A stretch of DNA of 64,000 nucleotides, taken from contig NC_064773.1 of assembly GCF_011397635.1 (NCBI RefSeq), forward strand, positions 34,109,449 through 34,173,448. Reading direction: 5' to 3'. Below the pieces are notes generated by a model. That model ran no database searches. It saw only the letters and a program-made list of their open reading frames with translations, and was not told where the DNA came from. Below are positions 29,074 to 40,170 of the stretch, one piece after another (within the stretch, counting starts at the first letter, position 1; every line of letters starts with the position of its first letter). The stretch is from Epinephelus fuscoguttatus. Lineage: Eukaryota; Chordata; Actinopteri; Perciformes; Serranidae. Position numbers and translations under genes: made by a program.

Positions 29074-31081
29074 TAAATAATTCTCTGGTACAGTTTAAGT
29101 TGTACCTGTTCCTGAATTCTGTAAATTCCAATATATTGCCTCTGTCATCCAATAAATGTAGGATAGACCAGATTCCCTGGTCTGACCATTCTTTGAAGTA
29201 AAAGGACTTCTTTTTTATCAAAATATATCTATTATTCCATATTGGAGTATTGTGGGGGGAGAAATTATGTTTGAATATTAATTTCCAATAATGGAGGACC
29301 TGTTGGTGAAATTTGGAAAGTTTGACTGGCAGTTTACTTATTTCAAAATCACACTTCAATAAAAATTCCACACCCCCAAAATCCAGAAACAACTTCGTAG
29401 GAAGATTAAACCAAAAATTTTCATACTGTTTGATAAAACTCTGCAACCACTTCAGCTTTAGTGAGCCATTCATGGGATCGAAATCAATTGCATTCAAACC
29501 TCCTTCTTCCAAAGATTTAATGACATCATTCTTCCTAATATAATGATGTCTATTTTTCCAAATAAAATTAAAATTGTTTTGATTAATAATCTTAATTATA
29601 TGATCAGGGACGTTCAAAGAGTACGCTGGGTAAATCAATCTCGATAGACCTTCCATTTTTGAAAGCAAAATTCTTCCGAAAATAGATAGGTCCCTTTGTA
29701 ACCATGTATTCAAAATTGTTTTACTTTTTTTCAGAATGTTCTCAAAGTTAGCCCTCTCTCTATCTTTCAAATCCTTAGACACTGTAATTCCTAAATATTT
29801 GACTTCTTTTTTGATTGGAATGCCTTCAATAGATGTTAGAGGTTGGTCATGAATCGCCATCAATTCACATTTATTTAAATTCAACTTAAGACCAGAAGCT
29901 TCTGAGAAGGAGGAAATAATTTTTAGAGCTTTCGGTATTTGAGCGGCATTTTTTAGAAATAAAGTTGTATCGTCCGCTAGTTGGCTTACAACTAAGGGAC
30001 AACCCATAACATTTAGCTGCTTGACATTCTAACTATTTTTTAACATAATAGCTAAAATCTCCGCCGCCATAATAAAGAGTAGAGGAGAGGCAGGGCAACC
30101 TTGACGGATACCCCTTCTCACCTCAAATCTACTGCAGGTGCCAAATGGTAATGATACTGAACTATTTATGTCATTATAAAGCATACTGATGATCTCTCTG
30201 AAGCCATCACCAAAACCGAAGTGTTGCAAAGTGTCCAAAATAAAAGGGTGTTCCACTCTATCGAATGCCTTGCAAAAATCTAAAAATAAAATGAAACCAT
30301 CATCCTCAATTCTGTCACTATAATCAAGTAAATCCAACACTAGCCTGATATTGTTATGGATGGAGCGTTCTTTAAGGAAGCCAGATTGTGTTTCACTGAT
30401 AATTTGTGCCATACCTTCTTTTAATCTGTCAGCAATAACATGGGCAAACAATTTATAATCGACATTAAGTAGTGTAATAGGTCTCAGATTATCCAAGTAT
30501 TTTTTATCCTTGCCAGGTTTGGGGACAAAGGTTATTAATCCTTGCTTCATTGTGGGCATTAGGGACTTGTTCGTGAAGCATTCACGAATAGCAAAAAATA
30601 ACAGTTCTTTTATTTCATTCCAAAAAAATTTATAAAAATTTGACGATAACCCATCTTGTCCAGGTGCTTTCCCTAAACTAAGTTTTTTGATTGCATTATC
30701 CAATTCATACATTTCAATTTCAGCATCACATAGTTCCTTGAAATCAGTGCTAATTTTGGGGATGTGATGTTTAATACTTTGGAAAAGGGCATCAGATTTC
30801 TCTTTAGAATGAGACGAGGAATATAAATCTTTGTAAAATCTATGGACTTCATTAGACAGCTGTTTAGAGTCCGTGCATTCGACATCATTTATCATAAGCA
30901 CATTAATTGCATTTCTTTCTTGTCTTTTTTTTTCTAAGCCACAGAAGTACGCAGTATTTTTCTCCCCCTCTTCTAACCATTTGGCCCTGGATCTTACATA
31001 AGCCCCTCGTGCTTTCCTCAAGTACATTTCATCTAGTTTCGATTGGAGGTTTATGAATATATTTTTGTATGACTCTGACAT
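29024..31081 (-). pseudogene. L1/Tx1-like ORF2, reverse transcriptase domain
   Basis: In one frame with a stop at 30026-30028. Blocks in order: LGKAPGQDGLSSNFYKFFW, LITFVPKPGKD, LRPITLLNVDYKLFAHVIAD, ETQSGFLKERSIHNN, FILFLDFCKAFDRVEH, GIRQGCPASPLLFIM, then after the stop QLADDTTLFLKN and LKLNLNKCELM, EVKYLGITVSKD. The catalytic Asp-Asp is intact (LADD instead of FADD). The stop falls between the RQGCP and ADD blocks. Confidence 0.88.
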
Positions 31082-31117
31082 AGGTGTCTTTTTACAGCAG
31101 TTATCAATATCTTGTAC

Positions 31118-32080
31118 TTACTTAAATTCCTGTTCCCTGAGAGCTTTGCTTCTTTTTTTCCCAAATTTGATTGAGATTTGTCTGACCCTGTACTTAAAAA
31201 ACTCCCACCTATTACAATAGCTACCTATTGTTGAATCAAATTTTATCTCTAATATCAAATCTTTAATTAAATTACGATATTCATCACATTTCAGAAGGTC
31301 ACCATTAAATTTCCAGTGTGTTTTTCTTTTGTTATTGTGTAGTGAAGGTTGTAGTACAAGAGATAAAAGGCAATGATCAGTTAGGGGTGCACTTGACATT
31401 GATACATCTGAAACAAAATCTACTAGTTCAAGTGTTGATAACCATAAGTCAATTCGAGATCTGGCATTTCCATTCGGTTTTATCCATGAAAATTGACTGA
31501 TATTCATATTCCTACTTCTCCATATGTCAATAAGTGCATGAGTATTACAGAAATCAAGTAGAGTTGTATTATAATGATTATTACTGAATTTAGATGGACA
31601 TCTAGCAAGCCAGTCATCAGGTGCTAAATTAAAATCTCCTCCGAACAAGATCAGGTTTGTGCTGTAAACATTTCTGTATTCAGTGACAATATCAGAGATT
31701 TCTGATAACATAAGCTTTAGATTGAGGGTACTATAACCATAAATGTTAATTAGAATAACAAACGAACCTTCAATGTTTAAAACAACTGCCAACCAATGGC
31801 CATTTTCATCAGCTTTAAGTGTAATTACGTTTCCAGGACATCTATTAAAACAAATGGCAACACCTGCAGATTTGTTGGAACCATGACTGAACAGCACCAT
31901 GTCTCCCCACTGACTCGTCCAGAAGGTGGTGTCAGAAGCACATGAATGCGTTTCTTGCAGGAAGACACAATGAGCTTTTTGTCCTTTGCAGTATAAAAAA
32001 ATAGCTTTTCTTTTTACATTGTCCTTGAGACCCCTTGTATTCAGTGAAATAAAAGATAAATTGGCTTTCAAAACGTTCAT
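31118..32080 (-). pseudogene. L1/Tx1-like ORF2, apurinic endonuclease domain
   Basis: The likely start is the Met at 32080 (MNVLKANLSFISLNTRGL). Catalytic landmarks of the exonuclease-endonuclease-phosphatase fold are all visible: SLNTRG (Asn), FLQETH (Glu), NIYGY (Tyr), GGDFNLAPD (Asp, Asn), SRIDLWL (Asp) and LTDHCLLSL (Asp-His). A stop codon at 31115-31117 separates it from the in-frame reverse transcriptase. The frame upstream of 32080 to 32263 does not look like protein. Confidence 0.85.
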
Positions 32081-32268
32081 TCGCTGGTTAACCTCGCAGC
32101 AAACAACAATCAAACAGTTATAAAGAAAAGAGTGGAAAAAAAAGTTTTGTTTTTTTTTTCTTTTATTCTGAAAAAACGAGTAGAGGCTTCCTCTGTAAAC
32201 ATTCCCCCATGCCTTTTCAGATATGTATGTGTCCAATAGAATGACACATCTTTCAAACAACAATCAAA

Positions 32269-33042
32269 TCATTCTTGGATACGGCGACCGTTAATGAAAG
32301 CAAATGGGACTCTGAAATAAGCCTTCTCGCCCGCCTTCTTTGCCTGGCTGATCCGTGGCCACAGCGCTGCTCTCGCCAGCCTGTCCTCCTGTGTGAGGTC
32401 CTCCACAAACTTCACTCCGGCTTCCTGGCACACTCTCGAGTCCTTTGTCAGCTTCCAAAATGCATCACGATGCTGCCTCCGTGTGAATTGGATGATGATG
32501 TAGCGTGTTCTGTTTTCAGTTCTTTGTCCAATCCGATGCACTGTGTCGACAATATCATCCATTTTCTGCTCCCAGTGTGGTGCTATCTTACTGAGGAGGC
32601 GGATGACTTCACCTCTCGTATCTTCACTGATTTTTTCCAGCATTCCTTTAATTCTTAAGTTCCACCTGCGTTTGTATCGGTCTTGTTCTCTGGACCTCTC
32701 TTTCAGAGCCACACATTCTGCCCGCAGGCTATTCAGCTCTTTCTCCATCACCGATACCTTAGTTTTACAGTCCTTCACCTCCATAGCGTTGAACTCAGAT
32801 GCCTTAGTGAGGGTAGCTATCAGGGCACAGTTCTGCTTCATCTGTACGCTAAGGTCTTCTAGCTTCTTTCACACTGCCTTGCGGGTATGTTCTCCTTTGG
32901 ATGGTGTTGATGGGGCTGACTGACATATTTCATCCAGACCCCGCTTTTCGCCCGAGCAATCGGTCTCCATCTCCACAAGATCCTGTCGAGCATAGTCGTG
33001 TTCACCCCCTCGCTCGTTATTTTTCAGACGAGACTGGCTCAT
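32269..33042 (-). pseudogene. L1/Tx1-like ORF1 (coiled coil + RNA-binding domain)
   Basis: ATG at 33042 opens MSQSRLKNNERGGEHDYARQ. A single in-frame TGA occurs near 32872, then the frame continues to 32269. A coiled coil (KVSVMEKELNSLRAECVALK) precedes an RRM-like part: WNLRIKGMLE, DTVHRIGQR, RYIIIQFTRRQHRDAFWK. A final basic part has AYFRVPFAFINGRR. This is the layout of L1-type ORF1 RNA chaperones. About 258 codons with the stop. Confidence 0.82.
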
Positions 33043-33466
33043 TTTGTTGTGTATTTTGAAGAAAAGTACTTAATTAACTTCTAGAATAGTTTTACGGTGG
33101 GGATAAGAAGTTAAAATACTTGTTTGAGGAAGTTTAAGTAGGAGTAGCTCACTAACAGGACCGCTCAGTCCGCCATCTTCCCGCCTCCGGGGGGTTTAAC
33201 ATTTAAACTCTTCCGTTTAAATGTTATTAAGGTTTGAAATTGCGCATAATTAAGGGCGTGGTCGCTTTGAGTGACAGGTCGCACCATCACGGGTGGCTAA
33301 CTAGCATGCTAACTAGCCGCTGGCTCCGCTGCGGAGCTGAGCCTCGACTCAGCCGTCTGCGCGGCGTCATCTCAGCCAATTCGTGCCCATGTTCAAGGCA
33401 TTGAACCTGTCCTCTCAGCCGTGTTTGTGCCTTTCGGATAATTTTTCAGGCAAATATTGGAGTAAT

Positions 33467-34608
33467 ATGGCTTGCTGTTCGACTAATTATACCAGCAGAC
33501 CGTCCAAGAAGTCTGTGCTCCAAGTTTTTCGGTAAGTGCAATTCGGAAATTCTAGTATTATTTTATTTATGTTTATATTTTAGCACTAATTAGCGGGTAT
33601 CAGTGTCTGCGGTCACTATGGCCACCACCTAGCTTGTCAGCAGCGTGCATCGGTGTCTGCGGTCACCACCTAGCTTGGCAGCTTGTTATTATATTATTAA
33701 GTCTTTATTTAGGACATGTAAAATCACGTTGATACCGGAGGTCTCATTTTCAAGTGCGACCTGTATCACAGCAGCAACATCCACATCAAGTTACAGAGCC
33801 ACAGACAACACGATACAACACAAGCTTAGCTCGTTAACTAGCTAACCAGCTAGCTAACGGTTAGCCTTGCGCAAGACGCCAGTCCGGGGATGTATTGAAG
33901 TCAGAGCCTGACAGAGAAGTGTTAGGATTTAGGCATTTAGGGAGAGAATATTTTGAACAAAAGGCTGAGGCTGTGTGAGGTTTGAAAATTAAGGTCCACC
34001 ACGTTAGTTAGCTAAGGTGATGCAATGTTAACGTTGTCATATGAGCAGTGTAACGTTAACGTAACATTAAGGCTGTACTTGTGTATGTGAATTAAAACTG
34101 TGTGAAGTTACAGTAAGGTGTGTAACGTAATTAAAAAAAAAAAAAACTAATGTGACACTTGACTGTCACATATAAAATATTAAGAAAATTAGTGTATGAT
34201 AAAGGCCTGTGCTTACACAACAATAGATAATGCACAGAGAGAATATCAGGACTGTGATGGCCACCACCTTTTTGTTTTGCTAAAATAAATTGATTATGAT
34301 CTGTTAAACATTGAAGTAAGTTAAGTTGTATTGTTTGCATGTAAAGGAGTCTGTGAAGTAGGTAACCTAACACATATATTACTTTTAATATCTATTTGTC
34401 TGTGTAAAGTTTTCCTCTGGATGACCCAGACAGACTGGACCAGTGGACACTCAACACGAGGAGACAGAACTGGACTCCAAACAAGACTTCCCGTCTGTGC
34501 AGTGAACACTTCGAGAGTCATCAATTCAGCACTGACTCCAGGAAAAAGACACCTTTTTTCATACAGTACCTCACAAAGAGGTCAAGAAACTTTTTAGTTT
34601 AAAATGAT
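33467..34608 (+). CDS. Small THAP-domain protein, two exons, probably from a DNA transposon
   Basis: Exon 1 is 33467-33531 (MACCSTNYTSRPSKKSVLQV..., donor GTAAGT). Exon 2 is 34410-34608 (acceptor GTAAAG). Joined in phase 2 they give a complete THAP zinc finger: CCxxNY, then FPLDDPDRLDQW, then NWTPNKTSRLCSEHF (Cys-x2-His) and a TVP motif like the AVP that ends THAP domains. The protein is about 88 residues if it stops at 34606. THAP domains bind DNA in transposases and host regulators. The context (inverted-end-like DNA, an opposing SGNH ORF) favours a transposon gene, but a third exon cannot be excluded. Confidence 0.7.
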
Positions 34609-34619
34609 GAATTATTGTC

Positions 34620-36560
34620 CATAATACATTTAAATGCATTACATAAATTACAAATTGTCATACATTACTAAGTACTCGATTAGGGCACAGCTTGCTCTGT
34701 ACTATTACTGATAAGGTGAAATTACTGACACACCAGTGCAGTTTAGTGTTCCCCTGATGCAAAAGGCCAAATGAAGATTTTATCAATCAAGGAACATGAC
34801 ATGTATTTACCAACTTTAACATTTTAGTGCCTTTTATGCAAAGACCCTTTATCAAAGTGAGAATTACTACCTTTTTCCCCACACACAGTCTGTGAAGAAC
34901 CAATGGAAAAAATATTCTCATAATGAGACAGCCAAACATAGCATGATTCCACAGTGGCAGTGAGCTTTGATAACAGTTCAGTTTCCTTTTGATAGCAACA
35001 ATTATTTTAATGTGGACGAATTGCATATTGTACATTCATACTCCTGTTGTTTTGAGAGTACAGTTAAATTTAAAATCACATTCAGATATAAAGTCGAATA
35101 TCTACAGAACTTAAACACAAAACTATTTTATGAATGACTACCACTTACTCAGCAATAAGATCATTTTGGCGATGAGTGGGCTTTTAACCAAGACAGGCTG
35201 TAGTCAATGTTTTCTACATGCGTTTTTAACCTGTCATCTTTCTCTCTTGTAGGATACTTAAGGAAAGTTACAACGCCTCGATCAATGTGATATTTACTCC
35301 ACAGTAAAGAAGTTGTTTCACAAGAAATTACGATTTTGCAAATTATGGCACTGGGTCCTAATCCATAGGTTTTATAATTACTGTTATACATCTTTTCATT
35401 TATTTCTTGTGTACTTTTTGTAACCTTTTAATAGTGATGATTTCGTGAATGCAAGCTTTGACTTAATTTTGTTAAACTGTTTGTGTAATGGTTATAACTT
35501 TTGCTATATAAAATGGATCAGACAAAATTTACTTTAGAGTAAAAGCAAATTTTTTGAAAGCTGTCATTCATCAGTTTCCTGTGATGATTGGAAATGTAGT
35601 GGTGATTTAAACCATTAACAAAATATAATCGTTATTAATGGCATCTTAATGTTTTCATTTATGTCTTAACATTTACCCAAGTTTGCATTTATCTTAGCAG
35701 AATGTAAAAAAAAAAAAGAAAGAAAAGCTGATGTTATGTGCTGGTTTTGTTTAAACATTTCTTTTAGACAAATGAAGAAAATTTCACTGAGAAACTCTTC
35801 TCCTTTTGTGAAAAACAAGGAAATATCTGCACACTGAATAGTTTTAAGTCCTGTAGGAGGTATTATTTATTTGTGACGTTGTGACATATGAGAAGGTTCT
35901 GCGGCTATTGCTCGGTATTGAGGCTTATATAGTGAGGCTAAAAAAAAACAACGCATAATTGACTGATTATGTTTCTGTTTGCCTCACTATAAAAACGTCA
36001 CGATACCTTTGCCTGAGGAAGACCCTCTCAGAGTTGGCAATATAGCGAACAAGTGATACCTCCTTGGGGGCTTCAAATTATTGTGTCCAGCTACTTCTTT
36101 GTTTTTCACTTTGAGCCCTTTTATCCAGTCACATTCTTCTATGTTAAAACTAGACTTCTAACAGAGCAGCAAACAAAGGTTACTCTCCAAAATCTTCTCA
36201 GGCTCTGCTGCTGGGTGTAAGGTGCTTAGTTATCTTCAAGTACAAAGTTAAAATAATCAGGCCCACACAGAAATGGACTGCTTAATTTTTTGTCAGTGAC
36301 AATATTAAACATTAATGCTTAATGTTTTATCTGTAGTGTATGCTTTGTTTGTCCTTTCAATTGACAGTCAGATTTGATTGTGAAATACAACGTTCAGTCA
36401 GTAACAAAGACAAAAGGAGTGCAAATACAAATAGAATTTATTGAAATTTTAAACAAGTTATAGATGAATATAAAAAACTCAACATTAGCCATGATAGCCT
36501 GGGCTATGTTCAGGCCTAACAAAATGTGTCCTAAAGACCAAATTAAAAAGCAGTGACACT
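34620..36560. other. AT-rich spacer between THAP and SGNH frames
   Basis: No gene is supported. A poly-A tract with AAAGAAAGAAAAG at 35707-35730 and an inverted-repeat-rich patch at 35870-36070 (GAGGCTTATATAGTGAGGC against GCCTCACTATA) are present. Confidence 0.4.
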
Positions 36561-36576
36561 GCCAACAGTAAGCAGT

Positions 36577-37101
36577 TCACCGCGTTTGGAGGTGGTCTTT
36601 AAGACAATTAACTAATTTACTTAAAAACATATAACTTCCCCTAGGTGTGAGATGAATGTGTCTGATGTGAGGGTGCTCAATTATGGCACCATTTAAACTA
36701 TGAACAAATGTAGCCATAACACTGTAAACACATTTCCTGGCCTTATCAATCTTTGCTGGATTGCCACCAGCCTCCCACCTGCACCTTTGGGCCAATGAAG
36801 AAAATATTATCTTAATGCCAGGATGCTGGAGGTGAAGCTGGTGCAGGTCCTCCTTCATCATGCTGACCAGCTTGACACTGCTGACCTTCCCCATGTCGTT
36901 GCCGCCACAGTGGATGATGAGGACATCTGGTGCTGCTCTTCCTCGCAGGGAGTGGGAAAAGAAGGGGAGAAGGCCTCCCCACTGCAGTCCACCCCAGCCA
37001 AACCAGCAGACACGGACGCCCGGCATGCTGAGGGTGCTTCCCAAGGTCTCTGCAGCTCTCTGGACGCTACACCGGACATAGCTGTCACCAATGATCCACA
37101 C
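36577..37101 (-). CDS. SGNH-hydrolase-fold protein of mobile-element type
   Basis: An open frame of about 174 codons. Block I is WIIGDSYVR (GDS with Ser), block II includes VCWFGWGGLQWGGLLPF, block III is DVLIIHCGGNDMG (GxND), and near the end HIHLTPRGSYMF carries the His of block V, though the usual Asp three residues before it is not clear. These are the landmarks of GDSL/SGNH esterases. This subtype is found in several fish mobile elements (esterase ORFs of Ngaro and some LINEs are known). No 5' exon was identified. It faces the THAP gene. Confidence 0.65.
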   Translation of the reverse strand: MWIIGDSYVRCSVQRAAETLGSTLSMPGVRVCWFGWGGLQWGGLLPFFSHSLRGRAAPDVLIIHCGGNDMGKVSSVKLVSMMKEDLHQLHLQHPGIKIIFSSLAQRCRWEAGGNPAKIDKARKCVYSVMATFVHSLNGAIIEHPHIRHIHLTPRGSYMFLSKLVNCLKDHLQTR

Positions 37102-37519
37102 TGTGCATATGAAAGTAAAACGAGTGTAATAAATAATTAGCGTTATATATTTTTTAAAAAAAGGTGAAGCGTTTTTTAAGATAACAGCTGAATCATTGTT
37201 TCAAGGTTTGTTGTATAACGTTAGTTTCAGCTAAATTAAACTTATCTCAAGTTTCGTGAGGGAGCTGCAGGGGAGCTGGCACCAAGCGGGAGCAGACAAC
37301 ACCACAGGGCTAGCCAAAGTAGCGTAGCTTCTTAGCCTCGTAGCTTGTTAGCCTAACCTCGCCGAGTGAGGTGGGCGTGTTTAGGGAACCAGGCTTCCTT
37401 CGGCCCTTCCTTTGCCCATTTTTGATTGTCCAGGAGTTGGGCGGAGTCAGGCACTGCCAAAATGGCGACGCCCAGAGCGGAGTATTTTGAGCTTCAAATC
37501 CACTCTTCAGAAACGGATG

Positions 37520-37565
37520 GGTGACGTCACGGTGACTACGTCCATTATTTTATACAGTCTATGCT
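37520..37565. repeat. Transposon terminal sequence (GACGTCACGGTGACTACGTCC...TATACAGTCTATG)
   Basis: I recognise this stretch as resembling the end of a repeat common in teleosts. It may be the right end of the THAP/SGNH element that begins near 33200. The matching left end was not found; the L1 insertion (33190) could have displaced it. Confidence 0.4.
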
Positions 37566-37974
37566 GCCAACTGATAGAAAATACCAATTATGCTAAAAAC
37601 AACAAATGGGGTGAATGATTACAATAAATGCAATGGTAAGTGAAACATGACACAAGTTATATTTTACAGGTTAGATGGTACTGACTTCTGGTCTATTGTG
37701 TGGTGCTGTCAGATATGGGTAAAATATGGATAAAATTGATTTTCACCCATTTAGAAATTAGATATTTAAAATCTGATTACACAGTTATGTTTACCATCCC
37801 CTTAAAGTCCACAGTGTACTCTCAATTCAGTATTTACAACTTCCAAATCTAGGAAAAACACTTATATTTTTTAAAAACTACAAAGGACCACGCCATGCAG
37901 CTTGATACATATCAGCAACATAGTTGTAGTTCTTCTGATTTGCAAAGAAGGGTTCTAAATAGGGTTGTAAAAAG

Positions 37975-38588
37975 ATATATCTAATATCTAGTAAAGCCGA
38001 ACTAGTAAATACACTGCACCTAGATGAACTATGTTAAGAAAAAGTAAAGATGTCTGCTAATTTTCGATATTTTATCTAATACGCTAGAAACAGTGTTTTT
38101 GGGACGGTAGATTTTTGTGGCTTGTAAAATAGAGTTGTAAAATAGGGTTGAAAAAAGAAAGATCTACTGAATATATCTAATATCTAGTAAAGCCGAACTA
38201 GTAATTACACTGCACCTAGATGAACTATGTTAAGAAAAAGCAAGGATGTTGGCTAATTTCAGATATTTTAGATAGTAATGTACTCTAGAAACGGCGTTTT
38301 TGGGACGGTAGTTTTTTGCGGCTTGTTGTACAATAGAGTCTTAACAAGATACATCTACTGAATCTATCAAATGTCTAGTAAAGCCGAACTAGTAATTATA
38401 CTGCACCTAGATGAAATATGTTAAGAAAAAGTAAGGATGGTGGTTAATTTCAGATATTTTAGCAAGTAGCCTACAGAAACGGTGTTTTGGGGACGGTAGA
38501 TCTTCCGGTTGTAGAGTTGTCAAATAGTGTCATAAAAAAGTAAATCTACTTAAAAAAAATCAAATAGTACAGCCGAACTATCATGTTA

Positions 38589-38590
<2 letters not shown>
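37975..38590. repeat. Tandem array, ~190-bp unit, about 3.3 copies
   Basis: The landmark GTAAAGCCGAACTAGTAA recurs at 37991, 38187, 38378 and (as GTACAGCCGAACTA) 38567, spacings 196, 191 and 189 bp. Each unit also carries CTGCACCTAGATGAA, GTTAAGAAAAAG and GGGACGGTAG. No coding capacity. Confidence 0.92.
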
Positions 38591-38620
<30 letters not shown>

Positions 38621-38621
38621 G
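38590..38621. repeat. (ATT)n microsatellite
   Basis: About ten ATT units directly follow the ~190-bp tandem array. Confidence 0.95.
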
Positions 38622-38710
38622 GTGGGAAATTATAACAGAGGAATATATTTGCCGTTTTAATATCAAGAACACTTTTGTGTTTTTGTCTGTATACAGGATG
38701 TTGTTGAATC

Positions 38711-40170
38711 GGGGTATTCCAGGTAGGAGGTTCAACAAACTCTGAGTCTATCCCTGAACTCTGAGTTGATTTACCCTGAGATGGGTAAATCAACTCAGAT
38801 GGGAAACTCTGAGTTACCAGTTCCAGAACAGCTGATCTGAGTTAGTTCAGTCAACTCTGAGTACGTTCACTCTGAGTTAAGCCGACAATAAAAAGCCATC
38901 ATCAATGGAGCTCCGACTCCACGATTCACCATGGCAACGGGTATATAAAAGACAGGCCTCCATTTTAATCCAGTGCATGTAGAGATATCAGTGCATGTGT
39001 AGCAGATGGTGCACGTTTATCTTTAAAAGAAGAGCCTGAGTCAGAGCGAGGAAAGTGTAAATAAGTTAACCATAAAGTTAATAAAAAAGTTTTATTCAGT
39101 GTTGTCCGTTTATTCATCATTTATCAGACTTACATTTCCTTAATGAAGATAAAGTGGTGGAATCTGACTGTGTATCAGGCTGTAGATACATTACATTATA
39201 TTAATAATATATAATAATATATTTGTTCAGATTTAATCTGATGGGGAAAAACACAGGAGGCAGCAACTGAAAAATAGGAAGATTTAAAACATATAGGCTA
39301 GACTATAGATCAAAGACATAAAGACATGACTGTAAACTCACAGTCTGACCCAGTAATAATATGTTTGGTGATTTGCACTTGAAAAGACGTTGAGGTTAAA
39401 ATACATAGATTTTAAAATGTTGGACATCTATTTGTATCTTAACTCAACAGCATTCAGTGACTTTATTTCAGCTACAAATGTAGTAAATTTAAAGACACTG
39501 AAATGCTGCACCATTGCTCACTCCGAAATATTAACATATAATCCCCAATATTAGGCTATAGGAATTATGTTCCATCACTGCGACCAATGACATCAGTGAT
39601 AGAAATCATTAGTCATTGATACTACGTGTCTAAAGCAATAAACATTTCGGAGCTGCTCTAACAGACTGACAGTCTGATCCTTGTGCACAGTGTTATAAAA
39701 AATAAATATAAAAAGAACAGAGGTTTGATTCTGAGCTGAGGGTGAATTCTCGCTGTGTACTATTTGAATGTAAAGACAAAAACTGATGTCCAAAGAAATG
39801 ATTGATGTGCATAAATTCAGTAACTTAAGACAGTCCTGAGTAACAAACTAATATCCAGCAGTATTTAGACTGTGACAGACGGTAAATCCCTGCCAATTAA
39901 TGCCCTTCGATACAAGCTTTGACATGGACTGAATGAATGAGGAAATGAAACAGCGTGTAAGAGGGAGGAGACAGAGAGAAAAACTCAGGGTTTATTGAAG
40001 AAAACTTGTCAGCGAGCAGGTTAGGTTCACAGACTCAGTTGCCATGGTGATTGACTCAGAGTTTGATTTAGCCTACCTCTCTTTCTGGAACTGAAAACCC
40101 AGTTTCCCTCATTTCAGGGTTAACATAGCCTACTCAGAGATTTCACTAAACCCGCTTTCTGGAATACCCC
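38711..40170. mobile_element. 1.46-kb DNA transposon with inverted ends GGGGTATTCCAG
   Basis: The left end GGGGTATTCCAG (38711) and right end CTGGAATACCCC (40159-40170) are perfect inverted repeats. Sub-terminal ACTCTGAGTT motifs are dense at the left and reappear inverted at the right (GACTCAGAGTTT). No transposase was found. A related remnant is at 49900-50500. Harbinger affinity is possible but unproven. Confidence 0.75.

Larger units (their letters stand above)
28320..33190 (-). mobile_element. L1/Tx1-like LINE, near full length, two ORFs
   Basis: From 5' to 3' on the minus strand it has a 5' region (33190-33043), ORF1 (33042-32269), then ORF2 with endonuclease (32080-31118), reverse transcriptase (31081-29024) and a C-terminal zinc-knuckle region (29073-28390). 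Each ORF is nearly open. I count one stop in ORF1 and two stops plus one frameshift in ORF2. The few defects suggest a fairly young, now inactive copy. No clear target duplication was found at the ends. Confidence 0.88.

Noticed and set aside
32275..32923. Long plus-strand frames opposite the L1 ORF1
   Set aside because: They are antisense shadows of ORF1, which has clear coiled-coil and RRM features on the minus strand.
36823..37140. Plus-strand frames opposite the SGNH ORF
   Set aside because: They are shadows of the minus-strand ORF, which has the GDS, GGND and HL landmarks.
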